From assembly GCF_901709675.1 (NCBI RefSeq), contig NC_051088.1:14737693-14801692 (forward strand): a DNA stretch of 64,000 nucleotides, written 5' to 3'. This document shows positions 12,631-25,667 of the stretch, in pieces. Positions within the stretch are counted from its first letter, which is position 1; each line of letters begins with the position of its first letter. Made by a program: the position numbers and the translations under genes. A model generated the notes under the pieces. That model was not told where the DNA came from. It saw only the letters and a program-made list of their open reading frames with translations, and did not search any database. The DNA is from Syngnathus acus (Eukaryota; Chordata; Actinopteri; Syngnathiformes; Syngnathidae).

Positions 12631-14109
12631 GCCAAAGCATCACATAACAAATAAAGTCATTTGTCTCTGCGTCACCCATGTGCTGGCTTTGTGATGTTGC
12701 CAAGAGGGGGGAAAAACTGTTTTCATAAGTTTTCTTGATATACAGTTGAAGGGAGAAAGTTGAACAAAAATAACAGCCAGATTTCTGTCTGTCACTTGCC
12801 CCTTGCTTGTTTGAAGCTTGGCAGACTTGAGCCTTGTTTGTGATTTGCACATCATGACATAGTCCCAACTCTGCTAGAAACTATTTGCTCCCTTTTTATT
12901 GAGCCCTTCATTAACACTCGCTACTATTTGTGGTCTCTGCAGAGCGACAGAGAACAGCGATGGTGAAATGTTAGACACCCCTTGCGTAAGCCTACCCCCT
13001 TGGCTTCAAGATCATTTAAGGAATTTTGCGGACAATCTGTCACTGCCACTTACTCACCCGCCGCTGCTCAAGGTACAGACGACGCACGTAATGTTTTCTT
13101 CAGTCTCGAACAGAACGACAGAACGGTGATTTATGTGCGTTAACGCTGATGTAGGCGTCAGCTTATTAACTAACGTTTCACAGTTTGACAGCCGTGCGAT
13201 CGTGCAGTCACTAATAGCAATCTTTTCTGCACCGATGAGCATGGCCGTTTTAGCAGCATTTGTTTGGAATATTGACAGCAGTAAAACATAATGTATGTAA
13301 GATATCAATTCAGAACTTACTTCATACTGATAGGTGAAAAATTCAAGGAGTTTGAATGCTTTTGCAAGCCTCTGTTTATAACATCGCCCACATACAGCGT
13401 CGCTCTGCCAATAATTGGCGTCTCTCTGTGTGAAGATCTCTTTTTGCAAAATTCGGACCACATGAATCTGCATGTGCAGTGGTGTGGGATGTACAGATCC
13501 AAGCTCCAGATCCACAAATCACTGCAACTATTCCAAGCCACAGATGACATCAGAGCAAAATGGATTTGTGTTATTTACTTAATAATGAAAACAATTCAGC
13601 TTCCGTCCACAAAATTGCGTCATTTGTGCCAGCCATTTCACATGTGATTGCTTTGGCTATCCGGGTCACGACAACGTAAGTAAGACTCTTGGTAAAAGAT
13701 GGATCAATGCATATTATCGGTTGAAAAGCTCTAGCCAAAGCTAACACGAATAGTTTGTCATAAGAATGACAGAAATTTCAACCAACATTGTCAGTTCTCC
13801 AGAAAATAGAATTTCAGCCAGTTATTGGATTCACACCTGCACATTGCTGAGAGAATTCTTGGAGTTGGCCACCAAATTTGCACGAAGCTCAAGAGAGCTT
13901 TTGGCTCACCCCATTTTGCTGAAATCTCTAAATCCTTCAAGTTTCTCAGCTGCCGCTTAGAAACATCAGCTCGCTTCGCACGTTTTGTGCAGGCTTCTGC
14001 TCTGTAGATTGTCCGGCCCACTTCAAGAGTGTGCTCCTTCTTGACCCATGACTTTATTGCCCTTGGAGTTATGTTATGCATCATTGTTATGCTGGAAATC
14101 ACATGTCCG

Positions 14110-14430
14110 ACCCAAAGAATTGACAGTACATTGCTCTATTTGTTGTTTCCTCAATCCAGTGATATCACACTATACCCTTTGCAGCAAAATAAGCCCAAAA
14201 CATAATGTTCTAGTCCTCCACGCTTTAGTACGAAGACGCTGTTCTTTGGCTCATACTCTGTTCTTTTCATTTTCCACACGCGGTGGATCAAATCATTGAC
14301 AAAATAGTTCAACTTTGCTCTCACCTCATCACAACACTTTCTCCCAAGCCTTCTGAGTTTATTTATAATGTACAGCGGCAAACATCAGACAAGGGCTTCA
14401 CATTATTTCCTGAACAGGGAGAATCGTGGG
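14110..14430 (-). mobile_element. Degenerate DNA-transposon relic, possibly Tc1-like
   Basis: On the + strand, words such as 'gcagcaaaataagcccaaaa', 'ctgttctttggctcat', 'ttccacacgcggtgg' and 'ggcaaacatcagacaagggc' appear in the order seen in antisense fish Tc1-like transposase genes. No intact frame remains. The match is from memory and scattered; sequence left of 14110 down to 13780 may belong to the same or another element. Confidence 0.4.
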
Positions 14431-15578
14431 CACATTCCATCTTAGTGGACTCCAGCACTCCTGCGACCGTTGTGAATGAATGAATAATCAGACAATTTAT
14501 TGGTTATCAGAATTTTACTCAGCCAAATATCCAAAAAGCATCGGTCGGCCTTTATGTCAATAATAGCAACTAACGGCATTCATTTATCTGAAGACACCGA
14601 TCATATTAATGACCCTATAATATTTAGGAAATGGATAAGTAAATACCAATATGCAGTGTTCACATTTTCAAATGATCACTACGACGACATTCCTGGGAAA
14701 TAACAATTGTCTTATGATTGGTGAGCTATTTTTAGAACAGGCCCACGCCACCAGCTACCGATGTGGCTTTTGGGGCTACCGTGAGCACCACATTGGTAAG
14801 CCCCGCTTTATTTTTTTTCCCCTCTCCCGCTTAATACTAGACTGCCCCAAATAGAAAGTAAACTACACTAGTGGACACTTTAATCTATCTGATAGGCATG
14901 CTTTGGTCCTTGGGGGGAAGGACGAGCACCTGGAGGAGGTGTATCTATATGAAATGTTAGATAGCAGAAAAAAACTGAAAGCTGAAATAGGTATGTACTC
15001 TCTATCTCCGATCAAATGCATGATTGTGCTGACCAAAATAGTCAATAATTCCTAAAAGCGAGTGGCTGGGTTTCTGGAAAAAGTGTATTCAAAGACCTGT
15101 TGGTAATAATAATGGTGGTTTTGATAACATGCCTATTGCAGGCACGGCGTCGTTCCACCGGTAGGCTCCAGTAATATGCAGTAAATCTCATTCAACTCTT
15201 AAAATGCATACATTTAAAAGTTCATGTTAAAAGCTTCCGAGAGTTGCGGCCAACCGTTTTAACGTCTGAGTCATGGCTCTCGAAATGCCCACGATGTCTC
15301 CGATGAGTTTTCGTGCAGTGTATAAAAATGTAAACAAAGCTAACGGAGTAGGGCTGGTGGGGGCACCTTCCTTCAAATTGCACTTTTAATGGCTAGACCG
15401 CCTCCCCTAGGTCAAGCGCACTCCTGCGAGAAATGTCAAGCTCATCAGATTGGAAATGCAAACGGTGCCTCTGTGTCCCATTTGCCTGCATTTGTTTTTG
15501 CTCTCAGCTCTGCCGTCTGCCTAATAAACTTGTGGAATAGTATCATTTTGTTGCCCTCCATCTTGTCACCCCATACAG

Positions 15579-15755
15579 TGCTTGGTATTCGAGGATGCTC
15601 CCAACGGTGTGAGGGCGGCCTTGGCTGCGGGGATGCAGGTGGTGATGGTTCCCGATGAGAACTTGGACCCAGCTTTGACTCAGGAGGCTACACTGAAGCT
15701 TAAGAGCATGGAGGAATTTGAACCGCAGCTGTTTGGCTTACCGGCATTTATCTGA
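15579..15755 (+). CDS. pudp: pudp coding exon 4 (HAD motif IV, C-terminus)
   Basis: Begins after ACCCCATACAG in phase 0 and ends at TGA 15753-15755, encoding residues 174-231. It opens with [13 protein letters not shown] motif IV, with acidic Glu178 and Asp179 that hold the catalytic magnesium. It continues through [17 protein letters not shown] and ends in LFGLPAFI, close to the human C-terminus. It lies 8.8 kb from exon 3. A degenerate transposon begins only about 200 bases after the stop. Confidence 0.95.
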   Translation, partial: CLVFEDAPNGVRAALAAGMQVVMVPDENLDPALTQEATLKLKSMEEFEPQLFGLPAFI

Positions 15756-15954
15756 TCTTACTGCAAAGCTTGGTGGTTTGGCACTATCTGGTTTTATTTT
15801 AGCTCTTATTTTAGGTAAATGTTTCAAAGCTCTTGAACTAGGTGTTATATTTTACTCCCAATGACATTAGCCCCAAACATCTCAAACTCAAGGTCGTCAG
15901 TTATTTACGCATCCATTCCTAAACTTTTTTTGTCATAAAAACATTAGACATAAC

Positions 15955-16835
15955 TACCGTATTTTCTGCACTATTAGGCGCACTTAAAAACTTAAAATTT
16001 ACTCAAAAAACCACAGTGCGCCTTATAATGCAGAGTGCCTTATATGTGGATCAATTGATGAATTTGTTGATCCATACTGGTACGCAGCGCTCTGCCAAAA
16101 TGTTTCAGTACGTTTTAGGACGACTAGTAAATTACAAGGTCGCATTGCTTCCCAGCATTACGGCAACCGTGGTCAGGGGGCGTCACTGAATAGCTGTTGT
16201 ACCCGCGAGGCTATTTCATTTCAAAATAGGCTGTTCGGTTAATGTTTTCGAGTACGTTTACGGAGCAATATGCAACGGAATCATAAATAAGCAGCACCAA
16301 TGTGTTAATTCAGTCTTTAGTCGGTTCAGATCACTTTTATGGGAGAAAGTTTGACAAACGTGATTGTTTACATTGCTGAGGCTCATGGGAGTATGCGAGC
16401 TGAGGCTCATGGGAGTATGCGAGCTGAGGCTCATGGGAGTTTGCGGGTGGCTAATGCTATAATGATAGCTGCTATACGCACGATGCTATTTAATTTCAAA
16501 ATAGGCGTCTCCGTTAATGTTTCGAGTAAATTTACGAATCGATATGAAAGGGAAACATAAGTAATCAGTACCAATGTGTTAGATCGAACTTTAGTCAGTT
16601 CCGATCACTTTTATGGGAGATAGTTTGTGAAACGCGATTATTTACAGAGGGCTCATTGGTTATTGGCTAGTGGATGCATACCGCAAACCTAGTCAACCTC
16701 AGTTTGTTGCAGTATAGCTTCTATTTTATGCGCCTTTTAATCCGGTGCGCCCTATATATGAAATCATTTCTAAAATAAAAAATTCAATGAAGGTGCGCCT
16801 TATAATCCAGTGCACTTTATGGTGCGAAAAATAAT
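15955..16835. mobile_element. Long degenerate TIR element just downstream of pudp stop
   Basis: The left end TACCGTATTTTCTGCACTAT and the right end with 'gcgccttataatccag' and 'tggtgcgaaaa' are inverted relatives of the 'ccgcactataaggcgcac' family also found at 37600-37883 and 47235-47538. This copy is larger (about 880 bp). It contains an internal imperfect duplication: the block from about 16213 to 16371 resembles that from about 16487 to 16650. It also holds a 24-bp triplication. Short ORFs inside are not convincing. If the pudp transcript runs to the AATAAA at 16774 or the ATTAAA at 17012, the element is part of its 3' UTR. Confidence 0.7.
16375..16446 (+). repeat. Three tandem copies of a 24-bp unit
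   Basis: The unit GCTGAGGCTCATGGGAGTAT plus GCGA occurs three times in a row. The first two are identical and the third has two changes. It lies between the two halves of the internal duplication of the surrounding TIR element. Confidence 0.95.
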
Positions 16836-19800
16836 CTAATCCACAGCCCCGTTATAGCCAGGCACGGCAATGTCACCTTTTACTCCGATAGCTAAGCCAA
16901 ATCCTTGAATCAGACATTATTGTTGAAAGTTTCCTTTCTTTAAAAACAAATGCTTGTATACAACTAGTTGGGACTAGTTTCTGTCAAGTGTGACCACCTA
17001 TGAAATGCCAAATTAAACCAAGCCAACCTCATGTGTGCTGCTTATTTCAGAAAATGTGTCTGTGAACAAACAGTTCTTAATTGATGTCATGGCATTGCCC
17101 ATTTATACATAATTCCACCCACACCGACTTATTCTGGCTATTCTGACTGTTGACCAGCATTCATTCATAGTTCAGCCAAAGGTAAGCAGATCTGCAATGA
17201 ATTTTGTTGGATGCACTTAATAGCTAAGAGCTTCTAAAGTAGCTTCTGATAGGCAACACGTACATTACTTGTGTGATGAAATTGTCAATGGCAAAGGGGA
17301 CTGGGCAAGGGCTATTTGTATTTTGTCATGTATGCATTGGATGCTTCGAGAAATTGTAAATTGGCGGCTGTGTGATGAAGTGCTTGCGCTCGTTCCACAG
17401 TTCAGCTCCTTGTTTGGACCGGGAGCTGAAAATGCAATAACCTTAGCGTTAGTGCAATATCTAATTTTATTCTGCCATCAAACGTAAGCTATTTTTTTTT
17501 TTCCAAAAACTTATTTGCATGACAGCTTCTGACCTTGGCAGGTTAGGCTCTGACCGTAATGCGGTCTGTCTTGCTCTTCAGCGCCGACTTGAAGTAGCCT
17601 TATTGAAATGCTCCAAACACAACTCCTGTCTTCAATGTAATCCAGTAAGGAGACTGCAATTTGTACTCAGCCTTTCATCTCTGCTTGTCTGGCCAGCCCC
17701 ACGCCAAGCAGGCTTTTACAGCTCGGCCCGCTCCGGGAGCTTCTGGGGGCCGCGGTGCCCTTCAGGCTGCCGAAATAGAATTTTTCTGTACTTCTATCCC
17801 TTTTCAACCTTTAATCCCCGAGGAGAGCTAATCGTCTCAGCTGCTTTTTCACCTCATTCCCTGCTCAATAACACACAGCAATACCATTTTTTTACTTAAC
17901 CATGATATTTATCATTTACGTTTTACTGCCAGCCTTACTCATCTTGGCCAGAGTATGCGTGAGTGATTACACAGTTAAAAGGGGTCTAATTTTGGAAGCT
18001 TTTAGTAGACATGACCTCATTGCATCTTCATTGCATTTATTTCCATGATCTGCCTTTTGATCTTACAGTGTAAACAGCCGTGATTTTGTAGAACCTGTAA
18101 GTGGATGAGCACAAGGCATTGATATAGCTTTTGAACATTTGTTTATCACCTTTGTTTCTTACAAATACAAATTTGTCAAAGTTCTGAGGTTGAACAAATG
18201 CCATTACGGGATTTGAAAGTTTCCCTTAGGACGTAATAGAAATAGCAAGAATCATATCCAAAGTTTACACATTGCTGTCTGCAAGTATTTGCACATTGAC
18301 AATTTGGATGTCATTTAAGTGTGTACTTTGGCTTTAAGTGGTCCATCCACCAAATATGCCGGAGTTAAATCCACTTTATGTGTTTGACTTCGCCCCTTTT
18401 GAGAGGCACAACATAAAATTTAAATCCTATCCTCATTATTTTTTTTTTACATGCTTTAATGAAAATGCTTTGCGCTGAAGGACATCTGGATTGCAGTGGC
18501 ATCGCCAAATTCCTCCCTCTAGATGTTCACCTTCAGTTTTTGCTTGTTTCTGGCTCTTCTGCATCCTTCAGTACAGCGGAACAATTTGAGTATGCATACC
18601 ACCTCCCCTGTTGCGACACGCTGTTGTATACTTGTACAATGCTCTGTTAAATTTCCCCTGCCATTATTTTAATTTGGATACAAGTTGACCTTGTCTGCCG
18701 TAAGAATTTTATTCCAGAACATCTACTTATTTACATTCATGAAGGCTATTGAGTATAGATTCTGATAATGACAAGTCTTGCCTTCTCCAGAGTATTCGTG
18801 ATTTCTGTTACTGTGAAAGGTTTGGATTTTTAGCCGAGAAAATGATTCTATATATTCACCCATCTTAATTGTCATGTCATTAGGGATGGGAATTGCAATT
18901 CTTTGAGTACCAGATCCCAGTAATACGGTTCCTATAAATCGTTGGTTTGCTTTCCTGTCAACTCTGCTCAATTACTGCATTTTCATTCATCACATAAAGT
19001 TTGGTGTTGCCTGTGGATTCTCCACTCATAAGGTGCAAATGGTTTTCATCCAAGTATTGAAAATATGATGAACACTGTCCTTTATGGTCTTCACTCAGGG
19101 GAGGATCTCATCCCTCGCGTCTGTATCAGTATTTCGTGACGAAGGAGGGGCTGAGCTGGAAGCCAATTAACCAAAGAAAGCATAAATCACAAGCGGGTTA
19201 ATCCTTTATTACTCTCGCAACTGAGCTTGTGAAGTATCTCTTGATGTCATTCATGGCAGCAGGTTTGAATGCTGAGAAAAGAAAAGAACAAGCAAAATGC
19301 ACACCACGAATGAATCCCGTAATCAATCTGTCTGTCTTGTTTTCCCTATAGAAGAAATGAAGCTTCATGGTAACCACTAAACCAAAACGCAAATTTCTGT
19401 CGTAAAACAAAGTACAACCTCAAACGGCCGTTTAACGGCAGTGAGTTGGAGGAGGACAATTTTAATTACTATTGATGCTTGCCTGGGTATATGGTATAAT
19501 GGTTTCCAGCTGAGGGCACAAGCTTTGCTTTGTGTCAGCTCTTTTGAAAGTGGCCACAAGTGCATGCCCCCGCAGCACCGCATCTTGAAGCTGCATGCTA
19601 AAAAGTGCTCCTCCTTTTTCCAGACAAAATTGGCATTCTGGGCCAACTATTCAACTCCTTTATCCCCAACTTAATTCTGCCTGACTGCAGGAAGGGCAGC
19701 TGAGGGTTGTGGTGCTGCAGAGATAGCACCCTGACATGTTTCCCAGGCCCTTGTCCTTGTCTGTGCTTAGGACTGATAGCCGGGATTGGTTGTGGGACAC

Positions 19801-20939
19801 ATTCATCTTCAACGTCAAGTTTTTATATCCGCTTTTTATCAGCACTCAGACACTCTTCTTACAGGTAAAGTCGGAAAAAGCACGGTCACCTCGAGACATT
19901 GCGTACATGACCTCTTTTCCAGAAGGGGGGGGGGGGGGGCGTTTACCGGATCTAAATGAGTTGGACAAGATAAGATCAGATAACATAGACAGGTCTCTTT
20001 CTTTACATTTCCATAAGTTGTGTCTTTAGTGCTCTATCAAAAGACACGGTTCTTTTATGAAAGGGAAATTCTCTTTTTGTATTTTAACCCGCCCTCATCT
20101 GTAAGGACTGAGAAACTTGGAGGGAGGTTATCGCCTTACAGACTGAATGAGGGATTAAATATTTACCGCTTTATTATAGCCGAAAAGCAATGGGTGACTA
20201 AAGTACTGTGATTTAACTGTGTTTGCATCTCAGTCACTTCTTATTTGAATGACTTGGGCAAACTCCCAGAAATATCACTCTTCTTAAAACTGAAAGAAAA
20301 GTTTAAATTGGGCATATCATGAACAGGCTTTTGTGGAAAAACAAAGTTGATGTGAGAAGTTGCAGTGGATGCTGTTTATGCTGGATAATGTACTTAAACC
20401 AGGAAGGGATTTCATGGAGATAACGATGTCCGCAACACAGTTTCATATTTTGAGATAAGACGCTGCTATGCTTTTTTGCACTGCTATGCCTTATGCAATT
20501 GTGATACAGAATGAAACATATTTTGATTCCCCTTATAAGAGAGTTCTGTTTACCAAAATTCTGGAATCAGATCTCAACTTTGCAATCATTCGTAGCGGAG
20601 AAACATATTTTCTGTCTTTTTCTCAACTCATTTCTTTTTTGTATTGACATTTACCAATACGTTTTATTGCTCCAGACAGATGTGAGGTGGAATTGATTTA
20701 AAGTAGTGTGGCAACTGGCAAATCATGGCAAATGACCCTACTTAGTGGCATAATTAATGCACTGTGATAAAAAATATTAAGACATGGTGATGTACTTCCC
20801 ACTCATGACACAATTAGCTTTGGACAATTGAGTTCATATGACAAAAGCAATGAGGGAAAGATAAATAACTAAAAAGGAAATATACCCTTGCGGTTTCAGC
20901 AGTACTTGACTATCATTCATTTAATCACTTTGGACTCAG
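16836..20939. other. Intergenic stretch after pudp
   Basis: No gene is recognised. ATTAAA at 17012 followed by GT-rich text is a candidate distal poly(A) site for pudp, but weak. A scrap near 18888 (attagggatgggaattg) looks like a common fish repeat. ORFs such as 17519-17899 have no recognisable domain. Confidence 0.45.
19925..19939. repeat. Poly(G) run of 15
   Basis: Uninterrupted run of 15 guanines in intergenic DNA, one of several long C/G homopolymers in the window. Confidence 0.95.
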
Positions 20940-21430
20940 TGATAATGAAAAGAAATGCATTGTTTTGCTTTGCTCTTTTGTTTGTTAACACTGTGTGAAA
21001 AAGTACTTGGCACCTCAACTTAATTGGCTCCGCCACCCTCGGCAGCAACAGCTGTAATCTTGAATTTTCTATAACTGGCAATGATTCGATCACTTCACGA
21101 GTGATATTTTGGTCTACTGTGTTATGCAGAATTGTTTTAAGAACAGCCACATTGGAGGCTTTTTAAAAGGTCATGTCAAAGCACTTCAAACCAGTTTCAA
21201 GTTTGGACTTTGACAAGGCCACTACAAAAGATTCACCCGCCCCACTATTTTTTACAGCCATTCAGAAGTTGCCTTGCTGGATTATTGTCCTGCTGCAGAA
21301 CGAAAGTGTGCTGGTGCTTAAGGTAACAAACTGTTGGCCGAACATTATCCTTCAGGATCGATTTTCTGATGAAGCACAAAAATCATGCTTCCATCAATCA
21401 AAGCAAGTCATCCAGGCCCTGAAATAACAA
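20940..21430 (-). mobile_element. Tc1/mariner-like transposon relic
   Basis: The + strand reads like an antisense fish Tc1-like element: 'tgtgtgaaaaagtacttggc' near one end, then 'ggactttgacaaggccac', 'tattgtcctgctgcagaac' and 'catgcttccatcaatcaaag' in the usual order. The reading frame is broken in several places and no transposase ORF survives. The family match is remembered and was not computed. Confidence 0.55.
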
Positions 21431-23303
21431 GTCTAATCAAAATAAAGCCAGTGAGTTGTTTAGAAATCCCCCAAATTACCCTTTTAATCATTTTAGTAGT
21501 GTTTGTTCAGTCTATAAATGGTTTTACTTTTATCGACAATATTAATAATTACCTTTTCTTGGATAGGTTTGAGGAAGATTCAATTAGCATTTATTCACTA
21601 AGAGGAAGACATGTCTGTGATTTTTATTGCTAGATTTACTCCAATGCTTGCAAAAATAGGTCAGACATAATGAATTCATCACATCTTTCATCCTACAAAT
21701 ATTCCTTTCATTGCCAATAAAGGATGACTGGCCTGTCTATTCCTTACTCCTCGATTTAATCTGTACTTTCATATCATTTGTATAATTTTCAAATATTTTA
21801 CAACAACTTTGACATATCTTCGCTAGACTAGTTAACTTCTTTTCATATATTTTATGTTTATTTTCTTAATCCTGCTGTAATGAAACTGTTCTCCAGGAGT
21901 GGCAATAATTGGTGATATGTCAAAAATAATGTCAGCATCCTGTGTCTGATATTAATTTTATGTCACATATTTATAAGATCGTTGAGTTAAAGTGTTCTGT
22001 TGTGATATTGTGGGCATTGTGTTTTTTAATATTTAAGAACCTATCTGGAGTTTGAGTCTATGGTGGTTTTAGCGTGCTTGTGCAGGGATTGACGATCAGT
22101 TTGTTGAAAATCATCAGTATCTCGTAGCTCTTTCCTCTGTTCCTCACTCCTCATTTGTGAGGTGTATCTAAGGGCCTTTAAGGAGATTATCAATGACGGT
22201 CTTTCTCCTCTCGATTTCTCTGAACAATGGGCCCTCTCCATCTCAATGTCTTGTTGCAGCTTCTCAGCTATAAACTTCTCAACAGCTCAGGTCTCTCCCA
22301 GTGACGCCATTAGGTTGTTGCATCTGAATCGTTCCTCTAAATATTCCACCACATATAATCTAAGATTGTTTTAATGTAGCTATTGCCCATCAATTCTGAA
22401 GCTCTAGTTTATTATCACTTTCTAAATCTTTAGAAGTTGCCCTTTTGTTATTGGAGCAGAACCTTAAACATGTATATCTGCTACTCGAGTAAGAATTAAG
22501 TCTCCCAACTTTTGGAGGCGGCATCTTTTGGGGATTATTCCCTCGCTCACGGTGTCTTGCTGATGAAGGCCGCGCGATTGCTAGTAAACTTGTTTGTATG
22601 CTAGCTCGATGGCTCTCGCTGCATGGAAAGTAGAAAATGAACAGCTCTGCTCAAGATGAGCCAACAGTAGACTTTGTCAGTCAACTGTCTCAAAGGATGA
22701 AGGAGTGGAGTCTGGGCTTGTGGCATGCTGCTGCGTGTTTTCCAATCGGAGCAATACTCTGCAGGGTTTTCTTGCTTGTTCTGAGAGGATATTGTGACAT
22801 TTGACCTAGATAGCACAGCCATCGAAAGTTATATCTTATTTAAAATGTCGAGGCCGCTTGCTTTGGGAAAGAGAATTGTTTCCTTAACATCCGTTACAAA
22901 ATTGTCAGACCACAAGAGAGGAGACTAGAAATATATACTGATTTGACTTCTGCTGTTCTGACCATCCTTGTCGGGTGTCATTCAAAAAAGACACGCTCTG
23001 TCTCGCTCTGACAGAGATATCTTTTCAGACGCAATGACAGGACACACACTTCCATCTCCCAAAGAGTCACTTATCCTTGCTTTTAACTGGCCATATCAGC
23101 TCTCTGCTGAGCACTCTAAAATAGAGCCCCCATGGAGCTCTCTATCAGTCTGACCACACACTGAGGAACACATCTGTGCTACAGGGGCCTGCCTGGTCAA
23201 TGGGAGTGTTTACATTCAAGTCAATCTATTGAGACGCCAATAGTAATCAAACCATGGGCAGAACCAGACTTAACTCTAACATGTTGGTAAGGTGAGGTTA
23301 ATT
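21431..23303. other. Intergenic, nothing recognised
   Basis: AT-rich, with short ORFs only. The segment at about 22041-22370 is less AT-rich and has ORFs on both strands, one of them charged (minus strand, 22041-22241), but I recognise no protein family. It may be an old transposon fragment. Confidence 0.4.
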
Positions 23304-23311
23304 CTTTAGAC

Positions 23312-23654
23312 CAGGAGTGTCAAATTCATTTTTGTCGCGGGCCGCATCGTAGTCATAGTTTCCTTCGGAGGGCTGTTATGACCGTCAACGCCTTTTATTA
23401 TACACAGTACAGGCTACACAACAAACTGATGAATAACTAGGTTTGAAATCAGAGACTAGTAAAAACTGTTCAAATAGTTTCAAAAGATGAATGGTAATAA
23501 AAAATGCTAGCAATAATTACATTTTTTACAAGTGAAGACAATTTGTAATTTTAGTATTGACACATGAAGTCAATGCACGATTTGTCTTCGGGGGCCACTT
23601 AAAATGATGTGGCGGGCCGCACCTGGCCCCCGGGCCTTGCGTTTGACACCTATG
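23312..23654. mobile_element. hAT-like MITE with 8-bp target duplication
   Basis: Starts CAGGAGTGTCAAATTC and ends GTTTGACACCTATG, its imperfect inverse. It is flanked on both sides by CTTTAGAC (23304-23311 and 23655-23662), an 8-bp target-site duplication as expected for hAT transposons. The ends contain 'tcgcgggccgcat' and 'tggcggg'-like GC-rich text. There is no transposase. A related copy lies at 27529-27805. Confidence 0.85.
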
Positions 23655-23662
23655 CTTTAGAC

Positions 23663-25667
23663 GATAGATATTAACTGTGCTAGTCCTAAATTGGTCCTTG
23701 AGTCTCGTTGTGATTATAGATGAAAAGATTTTATTCACTGCAGCATGTATTTGTTGCGAAGAATATTTGCCATCAGTTCTACGGAATAGCAGGACATTTT
23801 AAATTATAAATGTGTTGCGTTCCTTTGGTTCCAAAACAGAATTGTTGTTGAAAGACCAAACTTTGAATTAATGCTAGTTCCCAAAGGCTCGGAAATTGAA
23901 ACTAGAGAAATACGTTTTTCTTCTATGAAGCACTTTCCACGACTCTAGTTTTAGTGGAAACAAAAGTATAAAAAAAATAGTAATCCCTAGTTTCAGGAAT
24001 GGGACATTTCCCTGGGACTGCCCAAAAGCCACAGAACTTAAACACACACAATAAATATGACTATATAATCTGCGGGGAGCATGTGATTTGTGGCAAGACA
24101 GAATTTAATCAATCCGTATCGCAAGAGACTTTGGCGGACCTTTTTTCTAGTGTATTCTAATCAAATCAATGACAGTTTTGCATTGTCTGGAGACTTTTGA
24201 CTACTGTTAAAAAGTGTGTGGAAAAATACACTGGAAGTTATGATTGCACATAAACACTAGTTTGACTATTGTTTTTACTTCTGACAGTTAACAATGATTA
24301 ACTTATACTAATGCACCCATTTAACAAGTAAGAATGTTAAGAAAAATGTAGTAGTAGTATGTGCGATTTGGGGTTCGTGTTGGGATGAGCGATGGATTGA
24401 TGGATGAAAATGTATTGATAATTTTTTTTTTACTAATAGTAGTAATGAGAATTGGAAGAAGCTTCCTCAAGGATGCTACCCACACAATGACCCTGTCTTA
24501 AAACATTAACATAAAGTTTTTATTTAGTTGTTGACTTAGTAAGAATTGCAGTTAAGATTTTTATGCAAACCTTGCCATAAAACGACCAGACATGTCAAGA
24601 CATAATGTCAAACCACGGACAACTTGACCTTGGCTTTGCTTCATCCTTCTGTAGAAGATGTTTCAATTTCATTCATCTGATCTGTTCCTCACAATGTCAA
24701 GTGTACTGAACTTCAAGTCTGGGAGGGGCGCACTGCAGCGCATAAGCAGAAATTTACCTTACTGCTTCTTATATGTGTGCTCTGTGCTCCTTTCCATCAA
24801 CAGTTCATTTGCAATCTGGCTGCTGCTCATGCAGACCGAGGAACGCGGCGTGCGTTTGCTGAGCCAGCTGTCGTGATAACTGGCCTCAGCGAATGACCTG
24901 ACAATTCACTTGCAGTCTTATTGATCACATAATCACTGCTCTACTTCTCCCTGACCTCACTTCTATACAGCCAGAATCTGCGATGCCATGTTCCCATGGG
25001 TGAAATTAGGAGAGATTTCATATTATTTTTTATAGTATAGACTCATAACTTTAGCCCATATGTAGCCAACAACCTCCCTACCCACGCACCAACCTTCTCT
25101 CTGCCAGACCTTTATTTACCCAAGTAGGTCTGCTGAATTTTGATAAGAGCCTCTGTCTGGAAGAATTAATGCAATGCCTACCCGAGGAGAGACTTTCAAT
25201 TAGGGAATAACTTGGAATGGGCTGAATCCAAGCAAAATACAACTCTATATATTTCTGCTCCAGTGATGACTTTTTTGTTGTTGTTGTGCTTTTTTTTTTA
25301 CAACACAATCTGCATCTGATTTCAATGCAGAAGATTCTTCCCCTTGTTATGCTCTGTCAGCGAGTGTAGCAACTTCAGCTCTTCCCATGAAACATTAGCT
25401 CCTATTTGACAAAGACAAAGAAATGTAGCATACAGCTATGGATGATCTGTCGGATATGACCGTCTTAAGCTGAGTGGATGCTTGCGTTTGCCTAAATGCC
25501 AGCTTTCCTTCATGAATTCAGAATCATCTCCCTCCTAATTTATTCGGAAAGACTTGACCTCAGAATAAGAGCTTCAAATTCGGGAGAATGACATTGCATT
25601 CTTTTTTTGGGGTGGCCTTTAATATTGATGGATCAGCGTTGGTCTACATCATCTCTTGGTAATTTCA
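23663..25667. other. Intergenic, no gene seen
   Basis: No gene or named repeat. The stretch at about 25080-25230 is less AT-rich, lacks repeats and has the look of conserved non-coding sequence, but that cannot be judged from one genome. Confidence 0.4.

Larger units (their letters stand above)
6796..15578. other. pudp intron 3 (8.8 kb)
   Basis: The largest pudp intron. It holds the TIR elements and relics listed separately (8209-8382, 12147-12630, 14110-14430). There is also a weak fragment near 8586-8655 (attcgattatttgatag), a short imperfect tandem duplication at about 9095-9160 (unit ending gggaaagcgtgacat), and a SINE-tail-like scrap at about 14445-14485. Short ORFs here show no recognisable protein family. 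The remaining sequence shows nothing I can name. Confidence 0.6.
3588..15755 (+). other. pudp: pudp gene: pseudouridine-5'-phosphatase, four coding exons, complete
   Basis: The product is predicted to hydrolyse pseudouridine 5'-phosphate to pseudouridine and phosphate, in the cytosol, as part of modified-nucleotide breakdown. Exons 3588-3657, 4747-4965, 6566-6795 and 15579-15755 join in phases 1, 1 and 0 into 696 nt, giving 231 residues; human PUDP has about 228. HAD motif I is FDMDG with D17 and D19; motif II is ATSS around T116/S117; motif III is K152 in KPQPD; motif IV is FEDAPNG with E178 and D179. Residues about 25 to 95 form the helical cap (C1) domain. All introns are GT-AG with good acceptors. 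No AATAAA follows closely after the stop; candidates are AATAAA at 16774 and ATTAAA at 17012, so the 3' end is unknown. The neighbour downstream on the same strand is neuroligin-4, as in human. The family assignment is from recalled human PUDP similarity; a related HAD phosphatase is unlikely. Confidence 0.95.

Noticed and set aside
12395-12868. 157-codon ORF on the minus strand
   Set aside because: Starts outside and reads into a non-autonomous TIR element and a tetranucleotide run; composition is low-complexity.
16339-16560. ORF with repeated AEAHGSMR motif
   Set aside because: It is the translation of the 24-bp triplication inside a degenerate TIR element.
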